A stretch of DNA of 64,000 nt from Methanofollis tationis. GTDB taxonomy: Archaea > Halobacteriota > Methanomicrobia > Methanomicrobiales > Methanofollaceae. A program made the position numbers and the translations under genes. The DNA is taken from NCBI RefSeq assembly GCF_013377755.1, contig NZ_JABXWR010000001.1, positions 1,747,104-1,811,103 on the forward strand. Reading direction: 5' to 3'. Shown piece by piece: positions 26,094 to 33,272 of this stretch. The notes below the pieces were generated by a model that saw nothing but the letters and a program-made list of their open reading frames with translations, did no database searches and was not told where the DNA came from. Positions within the stretch are counted from its first letter, which is position 1; every line of letters starts with the position of its first letter.

Positions 26094-26144
26094 CTTTTAT
26101 TTTGCGGGTGTCAATGGAGTGCCGGGGCCGCACCGCGCGCGGCC
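26094..26144 (+). promoter_or_regulatory. cooS promoter with 5'-end leader hairpin
   Basis: A TATA-like cttttatttt (26094-26103) predicts a start near 26125. Exactly there begins a GC-rich inverted repeat GGCCGC (26126-26131) / GCGGCC (26139-26144) with a 7-base loop, so the mRNA would begin with a hairpin ending 16 bases before the ATG and just before the G-run that serves as ribosome-binding site. The hairpin may stabilise or regulate the message. Confidence 0.4.
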
Positions 26145-26160
26145 GATGGGGGGACAAGCC

Positions 26161-28116
26161 ATGGAGGAGAAGAGAGGAGCATATGTCAGGGAGCGGATCG
26201 CCTGCACGATTCTGGAACGGGCGAAACTTTCCCTGATGAACCCGGCCCTGATCGAGGCGAAGGTGGAGGAGCGGACGATCGACGAAACGGCGAAACCTCT
26301 GATCCGGCTCGCCCTCGAAGAGGGGATCGAGACAGCATGGGATAGGTACGAACAGCAGCAGCCGCCGTGCCGCTACTGCGCCTCAGGGCTCTCGTGCAGC
26401 CGGTGCGCCATGGGGCCGTGCCGGATCATCCCGGAACGCCAGCGTTTCCGCGGGGTCTGCGGGGCCGACGCCGACCTGGTCGTCGCCAGGAACCTGCTGG
26501 ACATGATCGCCACGGGTGCGGCGGCTCACTCAGATCACGGCCGCGAGATCGTCGAGACCCTGCATAAGGCCGCCCGGGGAGAGGCAGAGGGGTATGGAAT
26601 CACCGATCCTGGAAAACTCCGGCGGGTTGCCGGGGAGTACGGCATTGAGACCGGCGATCGGGACGATGCCGCAGTTGCCGGCGACGTCGCCCTTGCCATG
26701 CTCGAAGAGTTCGGGACGGTGAAAAATGCGATCCAGTTTGTGCAGCGGGCGCCGCCGCAGACCCTGGAACTCTGGGAAGCGGCCGGGATCACGCCCAGGA
26801 GCGTGGACCGCGAGATCGTGGAGGCGATGCACCGCGTCCATATGGGCGTGGGAGCGGACTACGCCAACGTCCTCCTGCAGGGGTTGCGGGCCTCCCTGGG
26901 CGACGGCTGGGGCGGGTCCCTGATGGCGACTGAAACCTCGGACATCCTTTTCGGGACGCCGCAGGTGAATATGTCACGGGTAAACCTCGCCGTGCTGAAG
27001 GACGACCGGGTGAACATCGCCCTCCACGGCCACAACCCGGTGCTCTCCGAGATGATCGTGCGGGCGGCGGCCGAGCCCGCGATGCTCGAACTCGCCGAAG
27101 AGGCCGGGTCCGCAGGGATCAACCTGGTCGGGCTCTGCTGCACAGGCAACGAACTCCTGATGCGCAAAGGGATCCCGCAGGCCGGCAACCATCTCAACCA
27201 GGAGTTGATCATTGCGACGGGCGCCCTGGAGGTGATGATCGTGGATTACCAGTGCATATTCCCGTCCCTGCCCAGGACGGCGAGCTGTTTCCACACCCAC
27301 ATCGTCTCCACAAGTCCAAAGTCGAAGGTGCCGGGCTCGCTCTACTATCCCTTCTACCCGGAATCGGCGCTTGAGACGGCGCGGGAGATCGTCAGTCTGG
27401 CGATCGCGAACTTCCCGAACCGCAACCCCGGGAAGGTGCTCATACCGGGCGAGCCGGTGGAGGCGATGACCGGGTTCTCGGTGGAGGCGATCGGCCATCT
27501 CTTCGGCGGGTTCAAACCGGTCATCGACGCGATCGCCGAGGGCTCCATCCTGGGCGCCGCCGGGGTCGTCGGCTGCAACAACCCGAAGGTGCGCCACGAC
27601 GAGGGGCATGTCACCCTCACGAAGGAGCTGATCCGGCGTGGGATCCTGGTGGTCGAGACCGGGTGCGCCGCCATCGCCTCGGGGAAGGCCGGTCTGCTCC
27701 GCCCGGAGGCGGCCGACCTCGCCGCTCCGGGGCTTGCGAATGTCTGCCGGACATTCGGGATCCCGCCGGTGCTCCACATGGGCTCGTGCGTCGACTGCTC
27801 CAGAATCCTGGTGCTCGCTGCCGGGCTTGCGCGCGAACTCGGCGTGGGCATCCACCAGCTCCCGATCGCCGGCGCTGCCCCTGAGTGGTACTCCCAGAAA
27901 GCGGTCTCCATCGGCTCCTATTTCGTGGCCTCGGGTGTCTTTACCGTCCTCGGGGTGATGCCGAAGATCGCGGGGAGCGGAAACGTCGCCGATCTCCTCA
28001 CCAGAGGGCTCAACGGTCTCGTCCATGCCTCGTTTGCGGTCGAGCCCGATCCGGTGCGGGCGGCCGATCTTATCGAGGCGCATATCAGGGAAAAGCGTAA
28101 CGGGCTCGGGATCTGA
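26161..28116 (+). CDS. cooS: Monofunctional Ni-Fe carbon monoxide dehydrogenase
   Basis: 651 residues, the CooS-type CODH catalytic subunit (CO + H2O to CO2 with two electrons), not the archaeal Cdh complex subunit. The N-terminal cysteine motif CRYCASGLSCSRCAMGPC (70-87) plus Cys100 supplies the D- and B-clusters. C-cluster ligands are visible in order: HGHN near 290, GLCCTGNE, DYQCIF, VVGCNNP, ETGCAAI and MGSCVDCS. The first pair is CX2C rather than CX7C, as in the Desulfovibrio vulgaris enzyme with a [2Fe-2S] D-cluster. cooC follows after one base. No CooF ferredoxin or energy-converting hydrogenase is adjacent. The ATG at 26161 follows a G-rich ribosome-binding site; in-frame codons upstream are unlikely. 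Confidence 0.94.
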   Translation: MEEKRGAYVRERIACTILERAKLSLMNPALIEAKVEERTIDETAKPLIRLALEEGIETAWDRYEQQQPPCRYCASGLSCSRCAMGPCRIIPERQRFRGVCGADADLVVARNLLDMIATGAAAHSDHGREIVETLHKAARGEAEGYGITDPGKLRRVAGEYGIETGDRDDAAVAGDVALAMLEEFGTVKNAIQFVQRAPPQTLELWEAAGITPRSVDREIVEAMHRVHMGVGADYANVLLQGLRASLGDGWGGSLMATETSDILFGTPQVNMSRVNLAVLKDDRVNIALHGHNPVLSEMIVRAAAEPAMLELAEEAGSAGINLVGLCCTGNELLMRKGIPQAGNHLNQELIIATGALEVMIVDYQCIFPSLPRTASCFHTHIVSTSPKSKVPGSLYYPFYPESALETAREIVSLAIANFPNRNPGKVLIPGEPVEAMTGFSVEAIGHLFGGFKPVIDAIAEGSILGAAGVVGCNNPKVRHDEGHVTLTKELIRRGILVVETGCAAIASGKAGLLRPEAADLAAPGLANVCRTFGIPPVLHMGSCVDCSRILVLAAGLARELGVGIHQLPIAGAAPEWYSQKAVSIGSYFVASGVFTVLGVMPKIAGSGNVADLLTRGLNGLVHASFAVEPDPVRAADLIEAHIREKRNGLGI

Positions 28117-28117
28117 G

Positions 28118-28972
28118 ATGGCGGAAAAGTCCGAGGTCAGACGGGCGGCCGGCGCCCTGAAAGGAGGGACGCAGGCCGGAGCCGGGGGGCTGCGGGTAGT
28201 GATCGCCGGGAAAGGGGGTGTGGGCAAGACCACGATCGCCGCCCTGCTCGCCCGCACCCTTCTCCGGGAGGGGCGCCGCGTCCTCGCCGTCGACGCCGAT
28301 CCGCAGGAGAACCTCGCCTATGCCCTCGGCCTTCCGCCGGGAGATCGGATCGTCCCGCTTGCCGAGAACGCCAGTTACATCGAGGAGAAGGTCGGGGCGC
28401 GGCCCGGCGGGTGGGGCGGGCTTCTGACCCTCAACCCCGATACCGGGGATGCCGTCGAGCGTTTCGGGATCCGGTTCCCGGACGGTCTCGTCCTCCTGGT
28501 GATGGGGACGGTCGGCCGCGCCGGGAGCGGGTGTCTCTGCCCGGAGAACGCCCTTCTGCAGGGGGTGGTCAGATCGGTCGCCCTCGGTGCGGAGGATGCG
28601 GTGGTCCTGGACACACAGGCCGGGGTCGAGCACTTCGGCCGCTCCCTTGCCGGCGGCTTTTCCGATGCGATCGTGGTCGCCGACCCCTCATACAATGCCA
28701 TCGCTGTCGCCCTCCATGCGGCGTCCCTTTCCACTGACCTCGGGATCCCGGCCGTCCACCTGGTCGTAAACCGCGTGCGGGACGAGCGGGACAGGAGCCG
28801 CGCCGGCGATCTGATCGGAGACCCTGGCCGGTTCGCCTCGGTCACCTATCTACCGCACGACGGGGCCGTTGTCAGGACCGAGCCCGACGTCACCCCGCTC
28901 CTCGATCAGGGGACTCCCTTCTCTACCGGGGTGCGTGCGCTTGCCCGTCTTCTCCTGCCTCCGACGCCGTGA
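28118..28972 (+). CDS. cooC: CODH nickel-insertion ATPase CooC
   Basis: 284 residues, MinD/NifH-like P-loop ATPase that matures the nickel C-cluster of CooS. Deviant Walker A GKGGVGKT is at 31-38, DADPQENLAYALG follows, and the metal-binding CxC motif is Cys139-Leu-Cys141 in SGCLCPENALL, which bridges the dimer in CooC. The first 23 residues are an extra charged tail before the usual start. Starts one base after the cooS stop. Its last 123 bases overlap the convergent HNH gene. Confidence 0.94.
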   Translation: MAEKSEVRRAAGALKGGTQAGAGGLRVVIAGKGGVGKTTIAALLARTLLREGRRVLAVDADPQENLAYALGLPPGDRIVPLAENASYIEEKVGARPGGWGGLLTLNPDTGDAVERFGIRFPDGLVLLVMGTVGRAGSGCLCPENALLQGVVRSVALGAEDAVVLDTQAGVEHFGRSLAGGFSDAIVVADPSYNAIAVALHAASLSTDLGIPAVHLVVNRVRDERDRSRAGDLIGDPGRFASVTYLPHDGAVVRTEPDVTPLLDQGTPFSTGVRALARLLLPPTP

Positions 28973-29380
28973 ATGGGCGAGGAACCGCCCGACCCCCTCC
29001 TTTCCGCCGCGACGCATCTCGAGGTGAGCGGTTGCGTGGCAGCGCTCGCAGAGGGCGACGAGGTTTGCGGGGTCGTCGTGGGTGGCGTCGCCGTCGATGT
29101 GGTGGACGTGGAGGTGCTCGCCGCTGCCGCAGACGGCACACCGGCCTCCTTCACGCGTGACGATCCGGTCGCGCAGGCGCTTCCACGCCCTGAGGGCGTA
29201 TTTTTCCTTTACCGTGATCCTGACCGCAAACCGGGTGCAGAAGAGACTCCCACCGCCGCGCGAGACGTGCGGGCAGCGGATGCAGAGGGCGGCAAAACCG
29301 TTGAGGTCAGGCGCACCGTTGCAGAGGGACGGGCCGTAGGGGTCGAAGGCGGCAAGGGGGAGCTGGACTGAGGGCGTCAT
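28850..29380 (-). CDS. HNH endonuclease-like protein
   Basis: 176 residues. The N-terminal third has a cysteine group (LCIRCPHVSRGGGSLFC), and the centre is an HNH fold: CAVCGSGEHLHVHHIDGD, then NLVALCERCHATAHLE, giving the zinc-binding CxxC pairs and the His-Asn-His catalytic set. The C-terminal 40 residues are Arg/Gly-rich and read through 123 bases antisense to cooC, so the natural protein may be less dependent on that tail. Substrate unknown; solitary HNH proteins act in defence, repair or mobile elements. Confidence 0.75.
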   Translation of the reverse strand: MTPSVQLPLAAFDPYGPSLCNGAPDLNGFAALCIRCPHVSRGGGSLFCTRFAVRITVKEKYALRAWKRLRDRIVTREGGRCAVCGSGEHLHVHHIDGDATHDDPANLVALCERCHATAHLEMRRGGKEGVGRFLAHSRRRRQEKTGKRTHPGREGSPLIEERGDVGLGPDNGPVVR

Positions 29381-29497
29381 GGGCTTTTGATCTGATCACC
29401 GGAGGTTGGCCGCAGCCCTGCATAAGGGTTGGCATGGAGGCCGGACACCGACCGGTCTGATATTTCTCCCCTGGAGCCGAACCTGTTCCGATGTTCT

Positions 29498-29959
29498 ATG
29501 CGACGGAATGACAGGGAGATAACGGATCGGGCCTGGATGGAGGCGGTCCTGAACGATGCGGTCTACGCCACCTTTGCCCTCTGCGACGGCGATGAGCCCT
29601 ATGCGGTGCCGCTGAACTTCGCCTATCTTGATGGGGCCCTGTACGTCCATTCGGCACGTGAGGGGAGGAAGGTGAATGTCATGAGGAAAAATTCGTCGGT
29701 CGGGTTCAGTGTGGTCGTCGGCGTGGATATCACCTCCGACGAAGCGCCATGCGCGTGGGATATGCGCTACCGCAGCGTGAATGGTGTGGGGACCGCAGAG
29801 GCCGTCGAGGATCCAGCCGAAAAAGCGTGGGCACTGAACCTGATCGCGGCGAAGTACTCGAGAACGGGTTGCAACGTCTTCACGGAGAAGCAACTTGCCG
29901 CCGTCGCCGTCTTCAGGATCAGGGTCCGCTCTCTGGCCGGGAAGCGGGGAATGGACTGA
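29498..29959 (+). CDS. Pyridoxamine 5'-phosphate oxidase-like flavin-binding protein
   Basis: 153 residues of the split-barrel FMN-binding family (NimA-like group): TFALCDGDEPYAVPLNFAYLDGALYVHSAREGRKVNVM fits the strand-turn-strand FMN site in pieces, and RSVNGVGTAEAVED the following strand. Members reduce nitro compounds or bind flavin/heme; the role here is not determined. The ATG at 29498 begins the homologous region; the ribosome-binding site is weak. Confidence 0.85.
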   Translation: MRRNDREITDRAWMEAVLNDAVYATFALCDGDEPYAVPLNFAYLDGALYVHSAREGRKVNVMRKNSSVGFSVVVGVDITSDEAPCAWDMRYRSVNGVGTAEAVEDPAEKAWALNLIAAKYSRTGCNVFTEKQLAAVAVFRIRVRSLAGKRGMD

Positions 29960-30025
29960 ACCGCTCCGACCATCATTTTTTCCTGCATTCTTTATTCCCT
30001 CCCTGTCCCAATCTGGTTCCAGACC

Positions 30026-30233
30026 ATGCTCGATCTCCTTGCCCTCATCCTCACGGTCGCCGGTCTCTGCCTCTTCGAGACGATCCGCTCCATCGACAAC
30101 GCCATCATCAACGCCGAGGTGCTCGGGACGATGGGGAGCGGGCGCGCCGGTGATCACCTTCGGCATCGTCGGGTAGTCCCTGTACAAATCGGTCAGGTTT
30201 GCGCAGTATATGGAGCAGCGTCATGGGGCCTGA
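30026..30233 (+). pseudogene. Remnant of a DUF475/TerC-like membrane protein
   Basis: An ATG at 30026 opens a frame whose first part (LDLLALILTVAG, LFETIRSIDNAIINAEVL) matches the N-terminus of DUF475 membrane proteins. After about 36 codons the match stops, and in another frame the sequence continues as PVITFGIVG, a TAG at 30174-30176, then SLYKSVRFAQYMEQRHGA and a stop at 30231, which resembles the C-terminal end of such a protein. The middle (several membrane helices) is missing, with a frameshift and an in-frame stop. This is a deletion remnant, not an intact small gene. Confidence 0.65.
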
Positions 30234-30245
30234 GGTCGGGCACCG

Positions 30246-30797
30246 CTAACTGAATGGCCGGTGCGAGTTGTCGCAGACGCCCGAAGGGTCCGCCCCTATA
30301 CCCGATGCCACCTGCACTGCTTCCGCGAAGCCAGAAGGATCGGCCGATCCGAAGAGGATCTTCCGGCCGTCGGCGAGACAGAACCGAACCCCCAGATTGC
30401 CCGCGACGTTATAGGCCTTCCCGCCCGCACCCCACCGAATCCCCCAGCCCCCGTAACTCGACAGGGGGCTGTAAGAGACCGGCGCATAGGCAACCGTCTC
30501 GTTCCAGCCGATCCGGCGGTATCTGAGGTGGAACGGAAAAAAACGGTAGTACAGCCCGTCACCCCTCACTTCTACCTGGAGGGCGAGCACGGTGAAGAAA
30601 AGGGGAAAGACGGTCCCGAATACGAGGGCGATCAGGACTGCCATCCAGTCCGGACCAGGGTTTGTTCCGAAAGGTATTCCGAGGACCACCTGCTGCACCG
30701 CCCCCCACCACGAGATGAGGGCGATGGCGAGGAGGAGCACCCAGAGCCAGATCTGTCTGAAGTGCTGCCGCTCCCTGAACAGGGCATGTTCAGTCAC
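30246..30797 (-). CDS. DUF6141-like membrane protein
   Basis: 183 residues, GTG start overlapping the VOC stop by 8 bases (GTGACTGA). It begins with FRERQHFRQIW, has two membrane helices (WVLLLAIALISWWGAV and the segment before FPLFFTVLALQVEV), then a cytoplasmic or external beta-domain with YRFFPFHLRYRRI, YGGWGIRWG and GGKAYNVAGNLGVRF. These motifs recur in the DUF6141 family, a small uncharacterised group resembling PH-like membrane proteins. Function unknown. Its start depends on translational coupling. Confidence 0.75.
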   Translation of the reverse strand: MTEHALFRERQHFRQIWLWVLLLAIALISWWGAVQQVVLGIPFGTNPGPDWMAVLIALVFGTVFPLFFTVLALQVEVRGDGLYYRFFPFHLRYRRIGWNETVAYAPVSYSPLSSYGGWGIRWGAGGKAYNVAGNLGVRFCLADGRKILFGSADPSGFAEAVQVASGIGADPSGVCDNSHRPFS

Positions 30798-31278
30798 AGC
30801 ACTCGTTCCCCAGCATCGCCGACACGACCTGTGGCGGCAGCGTCGTTCGCTCGCTGATACCAGCCTCAGAAATTCCTTTGGCCGCAAGACGTGCGACCAC
30901 CGCCGGCATCGGTTCGGCCGCCTCGATCAGGTGGCCGTCCGGGTCAAAGAACCGGATCGCGCGCTGGGCCCATGGCTGTTCCCGGAGGGGGTGGAGGAGA
31001 CGGACGCCGGCCTCTGCGACCCGCCCGGCCAGCGCTTCGATCTCCGCCGTCTCGAAATAGACCTCCATCGGCGGGGCCGGCGCCTCGCCCTGCGGCATCT
31101 TCCCGGCGTACAGCAGGCCGTTCACATAGGTGCGGTCCCAGAGGGCAAGCCCGCCGACAAACCCGATGTTCGCGCCGAGGTCCATCTCCACCTCCTGCCC
31201 GAGCAGATCGACATAGAAGGCCTTAGAGCGCTCGATATTGTTGACGAAGAGAACCGTGCTCCTGAAGGTGATGTCCAT
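30790..31278 (-). CDS. VOC-superfamily (glyoxalase/dioxygenase-like) protein
   Basis: 162 residues. The first 120 form a vicinal-oxygen-chelate fold: TVLFVNNIERSKAFYVDLLG at the start and RFFDPDGHLIEAAE at the end of the second beta-alpha module. The last 40 residues (ARLAAKGISEAGISERT) look like a small helical/HTH tail. Substrate unknown. The ATG at 31278 begins the homologous region. Its stop overlaps the following GTG. Confidence 0.85.
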   Translation of the reverse strand: MDITFRSTVLFVNNIERSKAFYVDLLGQEVEMDLGANIGFVGGLALWDRTYVNGLLYAGKMPQGEAPAPPMEVYFETAEIEALAGRVAEAGVRLLHPLREQPWAQRAIRFFDPDGHLIEAAEPMPAVVARLAAKGISEAGISERTTLPPQVVSAMLGNECCD

Positions 31279-31357
31279 GAGAATTGAACTCTGCACCCGG
31301 AAGATAAAAGATATCCGGTTGAGTCTGGTTGTCAGAATTGTCGAAAAAGGGAAAGGC

Positions 31358-31810
31358 TCAGAAGCCCTCGTCGTCCTGAACGAGCTGGACATCGGCGATG
31401 TCGTGCTGGCGTCCGGCGAGTTTCTTTGCCTTGAAGATGTTCTTTCCTTCCTTGCCGATGGCAAGGCCGCGGTCCTCGGGCTTTACGTCCACGATCGCCA
31501 CTTTCTCGCCGTCCTCGTTCTCCTCAAACGAGATCGAGAGGACCTGAGCCGGGAGGAAGCAGTTCTTCAGAAACTGTTCGGGGTCGGCGGAGTACTCGAC
31601 AACCTCGATCCTTTTCCCGAAGGTGTCCGACGCCTTCTTGATGGTGGCGCCCTTCTTCCCGATTGCAAGACCCATATCGCCAGGATTGATCACAAAGATG
31701 ATACGGTCGTTCCGCTCGTCGACGACGCAGTCGCGGCTTCCCGCGCCGGTCAGGTTCTCGAACTGGGAGATCAGCCGCATGCAGTCTTCTGTTAGCTTAA
31801 TCTCTACCAT
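31358..31810 (-). CDS. nusA: NusA-like transcription factor, two KH domains
   Basis: 150 residues, archaeal NusA: two KH domains with GLAIGKKGATIKKA (about 47-60) and GLAIGKEGKNIFKAKKL, and no S1 or N-terminal RNAP-binding domain, as is normal in archaea. It is the last gene of the RNA polymerase operon; its ATG directly abuts the rpl30e stop. It binds RNA and probably influences termination. A 79-base gap without obvious features precedes the VOC gene. Confidence 0.94.
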   Translation of the reverse strand: MVEIKLTEDCMRLISQFENLTGAGSRDCVVDERNDRIIFVINPGDMGLAIGKKGATIKKASDTFGKRIEVVEYSADPEQFLKNCFLPAQVLSISFEENEDGEKVAIVDVKPEDRGLAIGKEGKNIFKAKKLAGRQHDIADVQLVQDDEGF

Positions 31811-32101
31811 CTAGGCCCTCTTGATGCTGAGGATGTCTGACTCGCCGGCCTCAACGATGGCGAGTGCACTGACGACATGCGGCCTTCCGCACGCTTTCCC
31901 GAGCTGCTTGCCCGAATCCTCATAGACATAGGTCGAGACGTCTTCACGGGCCATCATGGCTTCTTTGAATGCTGCGGGACAATTCCGGGCGATGACCACA
32001 AGCTGGGCCTTTCCGGCGTTGACACATTCTTCGGTTGAGTTCTGTCCAAGGAAGACCTTTCCGGTTTTTATGGCTCTTCTCAAAGACTCGTTAAAGTCCA
32101 T
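31811..32101 (-). CDS. rpl30e: Ribosomal protein L30e (eL30)
   Basis: 96 residues of the L7Ae/L30e fold (FLGQNSTEECVNAGKAQLVVIARNC, DSGKQLGKACGRPHVVSALAI in pieces). In archaea it is encoded between rpoA2 and nusA, exactly as here. It lies one base after rpoA2 and ends at the nusA start. Confidence 0.94.
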   Translation of the reverse strand: MDFNESLRRAIKTGKVFLGQNSTEECVNAGKAQLVVIARNCPAAFKEAMMAREDVSTYVYEDSGKQLGKACGRPHVVSALAIVEAGESDILSIKRA

Positions 32102-32102
32102 A

Positions 32103-33272
32103 TCAATTCTCCTGGTTTATGGGTTTGGCGATCAACTTGATATCCCCGGTTCCCATCTGGATCGGCTGACCGACAATGACGTTCTCGGTCACGCCGTTGA
32201 GGATATCGGTTTCATTTGCAACCGCCGCGTCGAGGAGGTGGTTCACCGTCACCTCGAATGCGGCACGGGAAAGCACGCTCTCCTTCTCGCCTGCAATCCC
32301 GTGCCGTCCGATCTGCTTGACCTCGCCGTCCATGCACATCATGTCGGCAATGAGCATGATGTGACGCACATCAACTGAGATACCCTGCTCGCCGAGGGTG
32401 CTCTTCATCTCATCGATGATCGCATTCCTCGCCGCCTCGATCCCGAGGATCTGAGAGATCTCGTTGATGTTGTTCGTGCGGGTCCGGGTGGTGTCGACAC
32501 CCTCGATCTCGAACACGTCCTTAATGTTGGAGCCTTCAGTATAAAGTATATACTCTCCTCCCTCTTTCCGGACAACGACACGCTCAATGTCGTCGATACC
32601 CTGTACGATCACATTGCGTACATGTTCGGCCAGCTGGAAGAGGTTCTGATAACTCTCATTTTTGGGTGTGAAGACGATCGTTCCGTCTGCAGGGTTCCCC
32701 TCAGACTCGAAGTCGCGGTAATGGCGGCGGTCCCGGATCTTCTGTGGCGCCCGCTCCATGATCTCGGCCATCGAGATCTTCCTTTTATCGCAGACCTGCG
32801 GGTTCAGGCGCATCTCGACCTTCATGTTCGCCATGTCGGTGACGATGTCTCCAAATTCGTGGAGGGGGGCCGCTTCGATCTGCCAGGAGACTTCACGGGC
32901 CTTATCCCTGTCGATGGCATAGTCCACATCGAGATGGATGGTCATCGTCGGGGTCGAGGGCTCCTTGCGGGCGTCCATGATTTCGATCAGACGGGGCAGA
33001 CCGAGGGTGACGTTGATCTCGGCCACACCGGCGTAGTGGAAGGTACGCATCGTCATCTGCGTGCCCGGTTCCCCGAGGGACTGGGCGGCGATGACCCCGC
33101 ATGCCTCACAGGGTTCGATCCTGGTCTGAGCATACTCTGCCCAGACGCCTTTCATGATCTCCTCGAACGCTTCGCTGCTGACCTGCCTGCCTTCAAGACT
33201 CTCGATCAGTTCGTTCTTTGTCGCCTCGGGAAGATCGGCCGTATGGATGGTATCCAGCATCGATTCGTCCAT
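32103..33272 (-). CDS. rpoA2: DNA-directed RNA polymerase subunit A''
   Basis: 389 residues, the C-terminal part of the largest subunit (trigger loop, clamp and jaw parts). EPGTQMTMRTFHYAGVAEINVTLG in pieces is the trigger-loop region, conserved with bacterial beta' and Pol II Rpb1. The start overlaps the rpoA1 stop by one base (ATGA-type junction). Confidence 0.97.
   Translation of the reverse strand: MDESMLDTIHTADLPEATKNELIESLEGRQVSSEAFEEIMKGVWAEYAQTRIEPCEACGVIAAQSLGEPGTQMTMRTFHYAGVAEINVTLGLPRLIEIMDARKEPSTPTMTIHLDVDYAIDRDKAREVSWQIEAAPLHEFGDIVTDMANMKVEMRLNPQVCDKRKISMAEIMERAPQKIRDRRHYRDFESEGNPADGTIVFTPKNESYQNLFQLAEHVRNVIVQGIDDIERVVVRKEGGEYILYTEGSNIKDVFEIEGVDTTRTRTNNINEISQILGIEAARNAIIDEMKSTLGEQGISVDVRHIMLIADMMCMDGEVKQIGRHGIAGEKESVLSRAAFEVTVNHLLDAAVANETDILNGVTENVIVGQPIQMGTGDIKLIAKPINQEN

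Noticed and set aside
26974-28257. 427-residue minus-strand frame opposite cooS
   Set aside because: cooS has all metal ligands in the other strand; this frame has no domain signature.
30026-30253. Possible intact 75-residue membrane protein
   Set aside because: Only the first half resembles a protein family; the C-terminal family match is in another frame after a stop, so a pseudogene is the better explanation.
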